Assembly (NCBI RefSeq): GCF_000355905.1
Contig: NZ_APLF01000001.1
Span: 62,001-126,000 of the forward strand
Length of the DNA stretch: 64,000 nt
DNA from: Psychroflexus gondwanensis ACAM 44
GTDB taxonomy: Bacteria; Bacteroidota; Bacteroidia; Flavobacteriales; Flavobacteriaceae
Direction: 5' to 3'
Shown: piece after piece, positions 7,012-16,869 of the stretch
How positions within the stretch are numbered: position 1 is the first letter of the stretch
Layout of the letters: every line of letters begins with the position of its first letter
Made by a program: the position numbers and the translations under genes
Notes under the pieces: generated by a model
Told to the model about the DNA's origin: nothing
What the model saw: only the letters and a program-made list of their open reading frames with translations
Databases searched by the model: none

Positions 7012-7736
7012 TTGCGGCCGGTTTCCTGAGGATATAATTCGTGTACAGGATCACTTTGCCATACTTGCTTAGATTCTATATCCACCAAGCTTATAGGGCC
7101 TTTAAAAGCTGCTCCAGTATCGATATTCCAAAGATTGGCCAGGTTCATGGGTTTAGTTTCTCCAATGCGTGTGGTGGGCGTATGGCCGATATAGATTTCA
7201 TTAAATAACTTTAAGCGATCTGGATAAATGTGGTCGCTGGGCGTTAAAGACGTATCCATAGCTAAGACCATTTCCCAGAGCGTTCTATCCCAATACACTG
7301 TATTGGCGTGAAATTCTGAGGCTGGACCGTGCATATTGGCAAACCCTGCGTGTAAAAAAAGTCGGTTTTTGCTATCGATATGGTAGTTGGTGAGGTTTTC
7401 TAGAAATCGTTGATGGAGATTTTTCAGGGTTGGATTTACGGTTTCGTAAGCTTTCATAGTGCTATCTCCTCCATGCTGTAACCATTTGGGATTGGAATTG
7501 CCTGTTTTGAACCAGTCGAGAACAAGGTCATCATGGTTGCCTCTTATGAATATACAGTCTCTCTCTTCCTTAAGCTGAATAAGGTACGAAAGAAGTTCTG
7601 GAGTTTCACTCCACCCATCGACGTAATCGCCAAGGAAAATTAATTGATCCTGACTCGTTACTTTTGCACGATCTAAGACTTGAATTAAAGCCTTAAAACC
7701 TCCGTGTATATCTCCAATCACCAGTGTCCTACTCAT
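7008..7736 (-). CDS. Calcineurin-like metallophosphoesterase (serine/threonine phosphatase type)
   Basis: Protein of 242 residues with all metallophosphoesterase motifs in order: GDIHGG (residues 8-13), GDYVDGW (about 36-42), GNHD (about 65-68), an internal His in LFLHAGF and GHTP near 180. These bind two metal ions and support phosphomonoester or diadenosine-polyphosphate hydrolysis. The closest known group is the bacterial PrpA/ApaH-like phosphatases; the substrate is not fixed by sequence. It starts one base after the stop of the AlbA_2-type gene (7738), so the two are surely co-transcribed, AlbA_2 gene first. Its 3' end overlaps the dxs end by 4 bases on the opposite strand. Confidence 0.88.
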   Translation of the reverse strand: MSRTLVIGDIHGGFKALIQVLDRAKVTSQDQLIFLGDYVDGWSETPELLSYLIQLKEERDCIFIRGNHDDLVLDWFKTGNSNPKWLQHGGDSTMKAYETVNPTLKNLHQRFLENLTNYHIDSKNRLFLHAGFANMHGPASEFHANTVYWDRTLWEMVLAMDTSLTPSDHIYPDRLKLFNEIYIGHTPTTRIGETKPMNLANLWNIDTGAAFKGPISLVDIESKQVWQSDPVHELYPQETGRN

Positions 7737-7737
7737 T

Positions 7738-8877
7738 CTAGTTATATTTGATTTTTCTTAAAATTCTTAAGTTGTCTTTTAGCCGTTGGTAAGCTTTTGG
7801 CTGAATTGCTTTTAATAAAGGCTTAGCTTCCTCCAACTTTTCTAGAGAAGAATCGAACCCATTAAGGTAAGCAATGAGGTAAATCGTAGACAAATTTACA
7901 AGCTCTCTTTTTTCTGCTGAATTTAGGTCGACCTTGTTTTTAAGCTTTTTTAAAAGACTGTCGTTGTGGTTGAGATAATGCCTTAGCGTCTTTTGGTCGT
8001 ATTGAGGAGGCTCAAACATCAGCTTTGACTCGATATCGTAATGCATATTATCTCTGAAATGAATCATCACTTTTTCTAAGGGATAATAATTGAATCGATT
8101 TTGAAGACCCAAATGTACATACTCTATAATTTGAAACTTGTCTTCGTCATATTGAATTTCAACTTCATCTAAATCAGAATAAAACAATTTAACTTGCTCA
8201 TTGATCAACTGAATGTTGACTCTAGAGTAAAAGGTTTTATCTCCAACAGTTTTTGGCTTTCCTGCCCAGCATAGGACAAAGTATTCTTTAAAGACTTTAT
8301 ATCTGGGATTGAAATCTTTACTGTTTAAAAGGAAATCGTGAAAACCGTCTAGGGTTAATTCAATATTATTCTGAGAGTTTTGTTCAATAGCAGCAACAAT
8401 TTCAGAATTGATATCTTTTATTTCAATATCGAAGACCTTGGGCTTGCTAATGCTTCCTTCTCTCATAAAAACGGTACCTCCCCAATACTTCCAGATATTT
8501 TTACGCAAAGCGCAGATACTCTGATCTCTTTTTGGACGAATGCTCACGAGCCCCACCACCTTATCGTCGGGCAAATGCGGGAATTGAATGTTTTCGTAAG
8601 ACACAATTGGTGGGTGTTCTAAATAGGCATTCACTAAGTTTTGAATTTTACTGTCATCAAAAAAGTCGACCCCAACGATTTTATTATTTTCATCTTCAAT
8701 CCCAATAACGATGTAACTATTACTTATTGGATTGGTGTTAGAAAGGGAGCACACGTGTTTTAGAAATTTAGCTTTCCCCTCTTTACTCCCTATGTTTATA
8801 AGCAATTTTTTATCATAGAAACTGTTTTCCCCATTATGGGCGAGTAGGTTTTTAATAAGAAGGCGCTTGTTAATCAT
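7738..8877 (-). CDS. AlbA_2 (Schlafen-like) domain protein
   Basis: 379 residues. The N-terminal 110 residues fit an AlbA_2 domain, the putative nucleic-acid-binding fold shared with Schlafen and divergent AAA_4 proteins. SYIVIGIEDENNKIVGVDFF is the typical nucleotide-independent core and PHLPDDKVVGLVSIRPKRD the following strand. The usual ExxxFK of the first strand is replaced by NSFYDKK. The rest (about 120-379) is not recognised; it is charged, mixed alpha/beta and ends in a basic segment (YQRLKDNLRILRKIKYN). It is the first gene of a two-gene unit with the phosphoesterase. In other bacteria such proteins occur as regulators or in defence contexts, but nothing here proves that. Confidence 0.7.
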   Translation of the reverse strand: MINKRLLIKNLLAHNGENSFYDKKLLINIGSKEGKAKFLKHVCSLSNTNPISNSYIVIGIEDENNKIVGVDFFDDSKIQNLVNAYLEHPPIVSYENIQFPHLPDDKVVGLVSIRPKRDQSICALRKNIWKYWGGTVFMREGSISKPKVFDIEIKDINSEIVAAIEQNSQNNIELTLDGFHDFLLNSKDFNPRYKVFKEYFVLCWAGKPKTVGDKTFYSRVNIQLINEQVKLFYSDLDEVEIQYDEDKFQIIEYVHLGLQNRFNYYPLEKVMIHFRDNMHYDIESKLMFEPPQYDQKTLRHYLNHNDSLLKKLKNKVDLNSAEKRELVNLSTIYLIAYLNGFDSSLEKLEEAKPLLKAIQPKAYQRLKDNLRILRKIKYN

Positions 8878-8905
8878 AGACTTGGCTAAAATTACAAGAA
8901 AAAAC

Positions 8906-8913
8906 CAAATGTA
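8906..8913 (-). promoter_or_regulatory. Candidate -7 box of the AlbA_2/phosphoesterase unit
   Basis: The minus strand reads TACATTTG (TAnnTTTG consensus), 28 bases before the ATG at 8877. It lies between that gene and the Oar-receptor terminator. The -33 TTG is not evident. Confidence 0.35.
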
Positions 8914-8940
8914 AGCACCAACAAATTTGAATTAATTGCA

Positions 8941-8972
8941 AAAAAAAGCGAGATCCAATTTGGATCTCGCTT
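8941..8972 (-). terminator. Intrinsic terminator of the Oar-like receptor gene
   Basis: Arms 8948-8957 (GCGAGATCCA) and 8961-8970 (TGGATCTCGC) form a perfect 10-bp stem, extendable by two A-T pairs, with a 3-base loop. On the minus strand it is followed by seven T. It is placed 24 bases after the receptor stop. Confidence 0.85.
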
Positions 8973-8995
8973 AAAAGATAAAGTCTTTTTAAGAG

Positions 8996-11900
8996 TTAGT
9001 TAAAGATATACCTTACACCAACTTGCATTTGCCATCTTGAAGATAGGATTCCTGAGTCATCAAAGTTTTCAACATCTGCTTCTGTAGTAAATTCTTCTAA
9101 ATTAAAACTAAACGCAGGATCTGGACCACCTTCTTCGACATTTAATATTCCTATACCACCTGGGATAAATGGTCTACGACCCCAATCCTTGTTGATGAGA
9201 TTTGTAAAGTTGAAAATATCAAAAGAGAGTTGGAACGTATGTTTCTTATCATTTAAATCCAAGCTGATATCTTGTAAGAATTTAAGATCCACAATATGAC
9301 TCCATGGCCCTCTTTCTCCATTACGCGCTGCATATTCACCTCTTCTTTCTCTTAAGTAATCGCTCGAATTAATATAACCGTTAAGCGCCTCCCACTGCTC
9401 AGCTGGAGTTGCAATTAAATTTTCATCTCTATCAAGTAAAGGAACTAAATTAATTTCCGAAGCATCCCTAGGAATATAGATTAAAGCGTTGTCTCTTGAA
9501 TCATCATTTAGAAGGTTTGATGGTCTGTTATTGTATACATATGTAAATGGACTCCCTTCTTCACCGGCATAAAATAACGAAACGGTACTTTTTACATTGT
9601 CATTCCACTCGTACTCATAGCTCATGTTAGCCGTGAATCTAGATCCTAGTGCAAAGTTAGAGCGTTGAATACCTGGATTTGCGTTTTTACCGTTTACTGT
9701 TTCTAGGTTTCTCCACTGTGATGAGTTTTGGGAAGAGGTTCCTTCAAAAACATTATAAGACTCACCATAAGTGTAAGCCAATTGACCTGCAAAACCATTT
9801 TCAAAAGGCTTCGTTAATTTAAACGTAGCATTGTAAGAATAGCCTTCACTTGTATTTGTTCCTAAAAAGACGCTAGAATAATCATCATCTATCAGGGCAC
9901 GTCTATTATAGAAAGGTCTATTGTCTGCTCCATTAAGATTTCCTACTGGACCTCTAATGTTTAAATTCTCATAAAAAATGGCATTTAATACATCGTTATA
10001 CAAAAACTCTCCAGAGGCAATTAAACCCCAAACTGGTAGTTTTTGATCTACTGCGATATTATACTTAGCCACCTGAGGTAATTTAAAGTCAGGCGAAAAG
10101 ATATCGATTTGTCCACCTCTCGCACCTGTTCCTGGCTCAGCTCCTGGCTGTACGGGCTGGTCGAAGGGGTCTGCATTAAAAAATATGTCTCCATCTATTG
10201 CTCTTTCATCAACAAATCCGGCAGTTAAACCGTTATTGTTGTAGGCTCCACCTGGCCATACTAAAGGAATTCTAGAGGTAAAGACTCCTACACCACCTCT
10301 TACTTGAGTGGATTTATTACCACCTACGTCCCAAGAAAATCCAAGTCTTGGAGAAAAGTGAACCTGGCTTTTTATAGCCTTACCTACCCTTGCTCCTTGT
10401 AGGTCTTTGCCATTAGCTTCGAGAAGCTCAACGGTTCTTGTGTTGAAGTCATCGTTAACTAAACCATCATCAAAAAATGGAACATCAATACGAAGACCTA
10501 AACTAACTTTAAAATCATCGGTTAAATCTACATCATCCTGAACGTAAAACCCTAATTGAGAATATGCAAATTCTGCAGCCCCTAAAGAGTCATCACCAAG
10601 ACCTCCAAGAAGGGAATAGCCTCTATCAAAAAATCTAGCTGGTGCTTCGTTTCCATCAACATCGTCTAAATAAGTTTCAAAATCCTCCAATGAATTAAAC
10701 GCGTACTGACCGTAATTTTGTCTAAAGAATACGTTTTTAGAATCAAAATATTCAAAGTTTGCACCGAAAGTTAACTTGTGACGCCCTCTATAAAGCTCGA
10801 AGTTATTAGTAATATTCAATACTTTTTGCTCTAGTAAGTTAGCTGTAGAAAATGCCTCTGAACCAAAGTCAATATCTGCAGGACCATCAAATATTCTAAC
10901 CCTAGGAAATGGATTTCCAGTTGGATTTCTATCATCCAATACATCGGTATAGGCCACAATCAAGTTGTTGGACATGTCCGACCCATTTGTTGTACTCCAC
11001 TCTAGTGTTGTCGAATTGGTTCTTGAAGGAAAAAATACGCCTGCATTACTATAGTTGATGTTTCTATCACTACTTTGTCTTGGATTTGTATTTTCAGCAT
11101 TTACATAACTATTCTTAAGCGTAATGCTGTTTTTATCATTTACGTTCCAGTCAATACGTGCAATTAACTTATCACTTACTAAGCTAGTTGTATTATTGTC
11201 AAAAACTCCAGGATTGTAGCCATAATTGTCAATCAAGCCTTGCTTTAAGTTAGCTAAGTCTTGAGCAGATGAAGTTCCCTGGTAACGGTCAAAGACAAAA
11301 GGTTGAGGCGTTTGCTCATCCTGTCTTTCGTAGTTGATAAAGTAGAATAATTTATCTTCTACAATCGCTCCACCTACTCTAGCTCCAAAAAGCTTTGCAG
11401 TAAAGTCTGTCAATTTCTCTCTATTGTCTTCGCTAATCCCCGTAGGTGTCTTACCTGCTAGGTCTTGATTTCTTAAGTAGTAGTATGCTGAACCTTCTGT
11501 ATTATTAGATCCAGAACGCGTAATGGCATTGATAGATCCACCAGCGAAACCAGATTGTCTCACATCAAATGGAGAAAGGTTAACCTGAAAAGATTCAATC
11601 GCATCAATGGAGATTGGGCTTACTCCAGTTTGTCCACCATTGGTTCCTGAACCGGCAAGTCCAAAAGCATCGTTATTTACCGCTCCATCAATATAAATAG
11701 CGTTGTATCTGTTGTTTTGTCCACCTAAAGAGATACTTCCATTTTCTCCTACTTGCGCTTCTGGAGTTGTTCTAATGAAATCTCCTAAAGATCGGGTTGC
11801 AGACGGAAGATTAGAAATCTGTCTTTGAGAAATGTTTGTATTAGATCCTGATTGTCCAGAATCGAAAATACCATTTCTAGAAGCCGAGATAACCACCTCA

Positions 11901-12241
11901 TCCAAGGCGTTATCGGACTCAGACATTTGTCTGCTAATTCTTTCTGAATCGCCTAATTTTAAAAAGAAATTACTTAAAGAAATTTCTTCAAAACCAACGT
12001 AAGTGATTTTCAAAGTGTAGGGTCCACCAACACGCATGTTTGGGATTCTGTAGAAACCATCAAAATCTGTCACAACACCATACTGTGTTCCAGTAGGTGT
12101 ATGCACAGCAATAATATTTGCCCCAGGAAGAGGTTGGTCATTATTGTCTGTGATCTTACCATTAATAGAGGAAGTAGTCACCCCTTGTTCATAAATACCC
12201 ACTCCCATCACTAAGAATAAGCCAAGTAGCAATTTTTTCAT
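8996..12241 (-). CDS. Oar-like TonB-dependent receptor
   Basis: 1081 residues. A signal peptide (MKKLLLGLFLVMGVG) is followed by a CarboxypepD_reg-like domain (about 25-110: INGKITDNNDQPLPGANI, FDGFYRIPNMRVGGPYTLKITYVGF). A plug domain follows (about 130-250: SATRSLGDFIRTTPEAQV, NRYNAIYIDGAVNNDAFG), then a long barrel ending in an aromatic C-terminus (VGVRYIFN). This is the architecture of Oar proteins, first described in Myxococcus outer membranes and common in Bacteroidetes, where they are thought to import or move large substrates with TonB energy. The substrate is unknown. It stands alone, without an SusD partner, flanked by a terminator. The ATG at 12241 is preceded by an AT-rich 200-base region with no other gene. 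Confidence 0.92.
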   Translation of the reverse strand: MKKLLLGLFLVMGVGIYEQGVTTSSINGKITDNNDQPLPGANIIAVHTPTGTQYGVVTDFDGFYRIPNMRVGGPYTLKITYVGFEEISLSNFFLKLGDSERISRQMSESDNALDEVVISASRNGIFDSGQSGSNTNISQRQISNLPSATRSLGDFIRTTPEAQVGENGSISLGGQNNRYNAIYIDGAVNNDAFGLAGSGTNGGQTGVSPISIDAIESFQVNLSPFDVRQSGFAGGSINAITRSGSNNTEGSAYYYLRNQDLAGKTPTGISEDNREKLTDFTAKLFGARVGGAIVEDKLFYFINYERQDEQTPQPFVFDRYQGTSSAQDLANLKQGLIDNYGYNPGVFDNNTTSLVSDKLIARIDWNVNDKNSITLKNSYVNAENTNPRQSSDRNINYSNAGVFFPSRTNSTTLEWSTTNGSDMSNNLIVAYTDVLDDRNPTGNPFPRVRIFDGPADIDFGSEAFSTANLLEQKVLNITNNFELYRGRHKLTFGANFEYFDSKNVFFRQNYGQYAFNSLEDFETYLDDVDGNEAPARFFDRGYSLLGGLGDDSLGAAEFAYSQLGFYVQDDVDLTDDFKVSLGLRIDVPFFDDGLVNDDFNTRTVELLEANGKDLQGARVGKAIKSQVHFSPRLGFSWDVGGNKSTQVRGGVGVFTSRIPLVWPGGAYNNNGLTAGFVDERAIDGDIFFNADPFDQPVQPGAEPGTGARGGQIDIFSPDFKLPQVAKYNIAVDQKLPVWGLIASGEFLYNDVLNAIFYENLNIRGPVGNLNGADNRPFYNRRALIDDDYSSVFLGTNTSEGYSYNATFKLTKPFENGFAGQLAYTYGESYNVFEGTSSQNSSQWRNLETVNGKNANPGIQRSNFALGSRFTANMSYEYEWNDNVKSTVSLFYAGEEGSPFTYVYNNRPSNLLNDDSRDNALIYIPRDASEINLVPLLDRDENLIATPAEQWEALNGYINSSDYLRERRGEYAARNGERGPWSHIVDLKFLQDISLDLNDKKHTFQLSFDIFNFTNLINKDWGRRPFIPGGIGILNVEEGGPDPAFSFNLEEFTTEADVENFDDSGILSSRWQMQVGVRYIFN

Positions 12242-12441
12242 TTGAAACGTTTTTTTTGTTTATATTTTGGTGCAAAGTAAACCCAGATTTAAAGTTCTAA
12301 TATTAAGCCAATGTTAAGAAAAACTGTTAAAAAATTAAATTTGGTTTTAAATTCGGGGGTGAAATTAATACTAAATTCCCAAACTAGTAGGTTTATTTAA
12401 AAAAAAGGGGGACTAATTTTAACAAGTTTTAAATCAACTAA

Positions 12442-13701
12442 TTATAAAATCCTTTTATAATCAACCTCATCAATTTTTATTCTCAATGGCTTGATGAATT
12501 CAAAATAGGAAGGCTTTAGAGATTCCTTCATGGGTTCTGCATCTGGTAGGTCTTGTTTGTAAGGATCTACTTGTCTTCCGTTCACCCAAAACCTATAACA
12601 GACATGAGGTCCTGTGGCTAGACCGGTTTGTCCAACATATCCAATAATCTCACCTTGCTTAACGTATTGGCCAACTTTTACAGCCCTTCTGGACATGTGA
12701 AGGTATTGTGTAGAGTATTTATTGGTGTGTCTTACCTTAACGTAATTTCCGTTGCCTCTGGTATAACTAGCTTTGGTGATAACACCATCTGCTGTAGACC
12801 AGATTGGGGTTCCTGTTCCTGCTGCATAATCTGTCCCTTTGTGAGCTTTCCACCGTCTTTGTACGGGGTGGAAACGACGTCCTGTGTATCTTGAAGAGAT
12901 ACGACTAAACTTTAGGGGAGCTTTTAAAAAGAAACTTCTAAGCGTTCCAGCTTCCTCATCAAAAAAATCTGTGCGCCCAGTAAGACTATCAATTTCAAAA
13001 TTGAAAGCGTAAAACTCTCTCCCTTTATGCTTTAAAACTGCAGCATCTATGGTCTCGAGTCCGGCATAAATGGTGTCGTCTATATATTTTTCTTTGTAAA
13101 TAAGTTTAAATTGATCTCCTTTTTGAAGTTTAAAGAAATCTACACTCCACTGATAAATATCGGCGAATCTATTGGTCAATAAATAATCTAAACCCGCTTC
13201 GTCTATAGCTGCTGAAAGCGATGAAGAAATAACTCCAGAGGTCGTCTTTTGCTTAATTGTAACTGGTTTGGACTTTGCTAGACCGTGGATACTGTCTAGG
13301 CTGACAACTGCATAATTTATGACGGACTTTTGATATATAAAATGCTCAACCTTTCTTGTAGAATCTTTACTCTTTAGAAGCATATAAGGCTTACCGTAAT
13401 TGATACGCCTAAAATTCATTACAGAATCGGGGATGGTTTGTGTAATTTGATAAACTTGACCTGGAGTGACTCCATGCCTGTCCATGATAACCCCAAAAGT
13501 TTCGCCCCGTTTTACTGTATCCAGAATAACTTCAAAATCACTCAACTTAAACCCATATACTTTTGGCTCAGGTTTTTTCTCAACTTCCAATTGAATAGTT
13601 TCCTTTTTGGATACCTTTTCGACATCTTCATTGCAAGAAGTCAGTACTAAAAAAGAAAGGATTATTATGGCAAAGTAAGGATAGTCTGTTCTCAATATCA
13701 A
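12442..13701 (-). CDS. M23 family peptidoglycan endopeptidase, lipoprotein
   Basis: About 417-419 residues. A lipoprotein signal (IIILSFLVLTSC) is followed by an N-terminal LysM/OapA-like segment (about 60-120: VKRGETFGVIMDRHGVTPGQV). A C-terminal peptidase_M23 (LytM) domain follows (about 270-370), with zinc ligands H-x3-D (KAHKGTDYA), YLHMSRR and the H of GPHVCYRFW. It cleaves peptide cross-links in peptidoglycan, or is a regulator of amidases if inactive; here the ligands are intact. No ATG precedes the signal: the start must be TTG at 13701 or, slightly better for the signal peptide, TTG at 13695. It lies downstream of atpG behind a terminator and has its own promoter. Confidence 0.88.
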   Translation of the reverse strand: MILRTDYPYFAIIILSFLVLTSCNEDVEKVSKKETIQLEVEKKPEPKVYGFKLSDFEVILDTVKRGETFGVIMDRHGVTPGQVYQITQTIPDSVMNFRRINYGKPYMLLKSKDSTRKVEHFIYQKSVINYAVVSLDSIHGLAKSKPVTIKQKTTSGVISSSLSAAIDEAGLDYLLTNRFADIYQWSVDFFKLQKGDQFKLIYKEKYIDDTIYAGLETIDAAVLKHKGREFYAFNFEIDSLTGRTDFFDEEAGTLRSFFLKAPLKFSRISSRYTGRRFHPVQRRWKAHKGTDYAAGTGTPIWSTADGVITKASYTRGNGNYVKVRHTNKYSTQYLHMSRRAVKVGQYVKQGEIIGYVGQTGLATGPHVCYRFWVNGRQVDPYKQDLPDAEPMKESLKPSYFEFIKPLRIKIDEVDYKRIL

Positions 13702-13719
13702 AATTTAAAGGTAAAACGT

Positions 13720-13749
13720 CAAAATTACATTTTATTATTAGGTCAACAA
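13720..13749 (-). promoter_or_regulatory. Bacteroidetes-type promoter of the M23 peptidase gene
   Basis: On the minus strand TTG (13747-13749) and TAATTTTG (13720-13727) are separated by 19 bases, matching the -33 TTG and -7 TAnnTTTG consensus. The expected start of transcription is about 12-18 bases before the TTG start codons. Confidence 0.55.
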
Positions 13750-13778
13750 GAAGAAAATAACTTGCTTGATTTTTATAT

Positions 13779-13810
13779 ACAACAAAACCCCTTTACAGAG
13801 GTTTTGTTGT
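13779..13810 (-). terminator. Terminator of the atp operon after atpG
   Basis: Arms 13779-13789 and 13800-13810 pair over 11 bp, and over 13 if a G-U pair is allowed, closed by a short loop. The descending arm is itself T-rich on the minus strand (GGGGTTTTGTTGT). It is 18 bases past the atpG stop. Confidence 0.65.
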
Positions 13811-13827
13811 ATTCATCTTAAAGAATA

Positions 13828-14697
13828 TTAGCTATCCGAGAGCGCTTCTGCACCTGCTACGATTTCCAAAATCTCATTAGTAATAGAAGCTTGCCTAGCT
13901 TTGTTGTAAGACAACTTAAGATCGTCTCTCAACTCTGTAGCATTGTCGGTAGCTTTATGCATCGCTGTCATCCTAGCCCCATGTTCTGAAGCTACAGAAT
14001 CTCTAATCGCTTTAAACAATTGAATCTTCAAAGACTTAGGAATTAAATCTTCTACAATTTCTGCTTTATTAGGTTCGAATATATAGTCCTTAGACATAGC
14101 TTCTCCAGCCCTTTGGCTTGCAGGTTTTATGGGTAAAAATTGTTCTGTCGTAATAATTTGGGTGGCTGCATTTTTGAAGCTGTTGTACACCAATTCAATC
14201 TTATCGAACTTATGAGTTTTAAATAAATCCATTAGGTGTTCAGCAATTTCTGCAACAGCATCATAGGAGAGATCATCATACACAGTATTGTAAGATTTCT
14301 CCATATCGAAGGATTTGCGAAGAATATCTCCCGCTTTTTTACCGATAGGAAGAATTTTAATCGACTTCCCTGGATATCCTTCAGAGGACAGATTTCTTAC
14401 GCGTTTGATAATGTTTGTATTAAACGCACCCGCCAAGCCTCTATTGGAAGAAATAGCAATAATTAATACATTATTGACTTCTCTTTCGTTAGAGTAAGGA
14501 CTATTTGTATCGCTATCTAAAGATGCGCTTAAGCTTTGCAGAAGCTCATTGAGCTTCTCAGCATAAGGACGCATGTCCTCAATTGCATTTTGTGCACGGC
14601 TCAACTTAGCAGCAGAAACCATCTTCATGGCACTTGTAATCTGCATCGTAGATGATACCGAAGTTATCCTACTCCTTAAATCCTTTAAATTAGCCAT
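13828..14697 (-). CDS. atpG: ATP synthase subunit gamma
   Basis: Central rotor shaft of F1-ATPase, 289 residues, full length. The N-terminal helix MANLKDLRSRITSVSSTMQITSAMKMVSAAKL and the C-terminal helix LSYNKARQASITNEILEIVAGAEAL, which form the coiled-coil shaft, are both intact. It is the last gene of the operon, 10 bases after atpA, and is followed by a terminator. The usual partners atpD and atpC are not next to it; in Bacteroidetes they commonly form a separate locus, so their absence here is expected. Confidence 0.96.
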   Translation of the reverse strand: MANLKDLRSRITSVSSTMQITSAMKMVSAAKLSRAQNAIEDMRPYAEKLNELLQSLSASLDSDTNSPYSNEREVNNVLIIAISSNRGLAGAFNTNIIKRVRNLSSEGYPGKSIKILPIGKKAGDILRKSFDMEKSYNTVYDDLSYDAVAEIAEHLMDLFKTHKFDKIELVYNSFKNAATQIITTEQFLPIKPASQRAGEAMSKDYIFEPNKAEIVEDLIPKSLKIQLFKAIRDSVASEHGARMTAMHKATDNATELRDDLKLSYNKARQASITNEILEIVAGAEALSDS

Positions 14698-14707
14698 AAA
14701 TTAAGCT

Positions 14708-16288
14708 TTATGCTTTATATTTTGAGGAAATTTCTTTAGCAGCACTTGTGAGTGCATCTGTAATTTCATCAGTTAGTTTACCCGCTTTCAATTGGTCTAA
14801 GACGTCACGGTACTTGCCGTTTAAGAAAGACAGATAATCTTTTTCGAATTCTTTAATCTTGTTGACAGGAACATCCCTCATCAAGTTTTTGGTTCCTGCA
14901 AAAACAATAGCGATTTGATCTTCAACAGCGTAAGGGCTGGCCTCCGATTGCTTTAGAATTTCAACGTTGCGTTTTCCTTTTTCAATCGTATTTTGAGTCG
15001 AAGCATCTAAGTCTGATCCAAACTTAGCAAAAGCTTCTAATTCTCTATATTGAGCTTGATCTAATTTTAAAGTACCAGCTACTTTTTTCATGGATTTAAT
15101 TTGAGCAGAACCTCCCACACGAGATACTGAAATCCCCACATCAATTGCCGGTCTTACCCCAGAATTAAATAAATCTGACGTTAAGAAAATCTGGCCATCT
15201 GTAATCGAAATCACATTGGTAGGAATATAAGCAGAAACATCACCAGCTTGGGTCTCAATAATAGGAAGTGCCGTTAAAGAACCGCCTCCTTTTACTTTTC
15301 CTTTTAAAGCTTCGGGTAAATCGTTCATTTGTTTTGCAATAGTATCATCATTGATAATTTTTGCAGAACGCTCCAATAATCTGGAGTGAAGATAGAAAAC
15401 ATCACCAGGATAGGCTTCACGACCTGGAGGTCTTCTCAATAGTAATGACACTTCACGGTAAGCAACAGCTTGCTTAGATAAATCATCGTATATAATCAAA
15501 GCTGGACGACCCGTATCTCTAAAATATTCACCAATTGCAGCTCCAGCTAGTGGGGCATACACCTGCATAGCAGCAGGATCTGATGCGTTGGCAGCAACAA
15601 TAGTCGTATAGGCTAATGCACCTCTTTCTTCTAGAAGATTTGCAATACCAGCCACTGTAGACGCTTTCTGTCCAATCGCTACGTAGATACAATAAACTGG
15701 CTCTCCTTTATCGTAAAATTCTTTTTGGTTAAGAATGGTATCGATACATACAGAAGTTTTACCCGTCTGTCTATCACCAATCACCAATTCTCTTTGTCCA
15801 CGACCTACAGGCACCATAGCATCTATAGATTTGATCCCCGTTTGCATTGGTTCTGTAACAGGCTCTCTATAAATAACTCCGGGCGCTTTTCTTTCGATAG
15901 GCATCAAGAAAGTTTCTCCTTCAATCTCTCCTTTACCGTCGATGGTTTCACCTAAGGTATTAACCACGCGACCTACAATACCTTCACCCACTTGGATAGA
16001 AGAAATTTTCTTAGTTCGCTTAACAGAGTCTCCTTCATTAATATCATTAGACTTTCCTAAAAGAACCACACCAACAGTGTCTTCCTCTAGGTTAAGTACC
16101 ATACCGTTAAGTCCTCCCTCAAATTCAACAAGTTCACCTAACTGTGCGTTGGCTAACCCGTACACATTGGCAATACCATCTCCAACACGAAGAACTGTTC
16201 CTACTTCGTCTAGTGAAGATTCAGATTCGAATCCAGAGATTTGTTTTTTTAAGATTGCTGAAACTTCAGCAGAGTTTACTTCAGCCAT
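14708..16288 (-). CDS. atpA: ATP synthase subunit alpha
   Basis: Non-catalytic nucleotide-binding subunit of the F1 hexamer, 526 residues. The P-loop GDRQTGKTS is near residue 170. The alpha signature [14 protein letters not shown] and the catalytic-site arginine finger region ([15 protein letters not shown]) follow. Length and domain order (beta-barrel, nucleotide-binding, C-terminal helical) are normal. The ATG at 16288 ([14 protein letters not shown]) matches the family start. It lies between atpH (41 bases upstream) and atpG (10 bases downstream). Confidence 0.97.
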   Translation of the reverse strand: MAEVNSAEVSAILKKQISGFESESSLDEVGTVLRVGDGIANVYGLANAQLGELVEFEGGLNGMVLNLEEDTVGVVLLGKSNDINEGDSVKRTKKISSIQVGEGIVGRVVNTLGETIDGKGEIEGETFLMPIERKAPGVIYREPVTEPMQTGIKSIDAMVPVGRGQRELVIGDRQTGKTSVCIDTILNQKEFYDKGEPVYCIYVAIGQKASTVAGIANLLEERGALAYTTIVAANASDPAAMQVYAPLAGAAIGEYFRDTGRPALIIYDDLSKQAVAYREVSLLLRRPPGREAYPGDVFYLHSRLLERSAKIINDDTIAKQMNDLPEALKGKVKGGGSLTALPIIETQAGDVSAYIPTNVISITDGQIFLTSDLFNSGVRPAIDVGISVSRVGGSAQIKSMKKVAGTLKLDQAQYRELEAFAKFGSDLDASTQNTIEKGKRNVEILKQSEASPYAVEDQIAIVFAGTKNLMRDVPVNKIKEFEKDYLSFLNGKYRDVLDQLKAGKLTDEITDALTSAAKEISSKYKA

Positions 16289-16329
16289 AATTTATTGTGT
16301 GTTAAATGGTAAATCCATACCGTTTAATA

Positions 16330-16860
16330 TTATAATAATTGTCTTTTGAATCGGTTAAGACTAGTAGATACACTTGCATCAAATTGAAGATCTTTCAACC
16401 TGAGTACAAATCCACCAAGTATAGATTCATCGACTTGGTTGGTTAGATTTGCTGTATATCCGGTTATTTCTTTAATTTTATTCTGAACTTTTTCTTCGAT
16501 ATCTTTAGTCATTTCGACAGCTGTAACCACAGATGCATATTGGATATGATGCTGTGTGTTGTAAAGCGAAATATATTCTTCAGATATCTCTTCTAAAATC
16601 GCAACGCGATTGTTGGTCGCGAGTGTTTTTATGAGCTTTTGAACTAGAGGTTGAACTGATTTGAACACCTCTAAAAGAACAGATTGCTTCTTAATCACTT
16701 CGATTAGTGGACTAGATAACATCAACTTCAAGTCCTTATTCTCATCGATTGTGGAATGGATAAGCGTAAAGTCATTGAGAACTTTATCTTCTAAATTCTC
16801 CTCTTGTGCTAATTCTATAATTGCCTTGGCGTATCTTCTTCCTGCCGCTCTACTTCCCAT
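16330..16860 (-). CDS. atpH: ATP synthase subunit delta
   Basis: Peripheral-stalk (stator) protein linking F1 alpha to the b subunits, 176 residues. It opens with the typical RAAGRRYAKAIIELAQEE and has the conserved delta C-terminal segment VDESILGGFVLRLKDLQFDASVSTSLNRFKRQL. It starts 9 bases after the atpF stop. The order F-H-A-G is that of other F1 operons. Confidence 0.95.
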   Translation of the reverse strand: MGSRAAGRRYAKAIIELAQEENLEDKVLNDFTLIHSTIDENKDLKLMLSSPLIEVIKKQSVLLEVFKSVQPLVQKLIKTLATNNRVAILEEISEEYISLYNTQHHIQYASVVTAVEMTKDIEEKVQNKIKEITGYTANLTNQVDESILGGFVLRLKDLQFDASVSTSLNRFKRQLL

Positions 16861-16869
16861 AGGATATTG

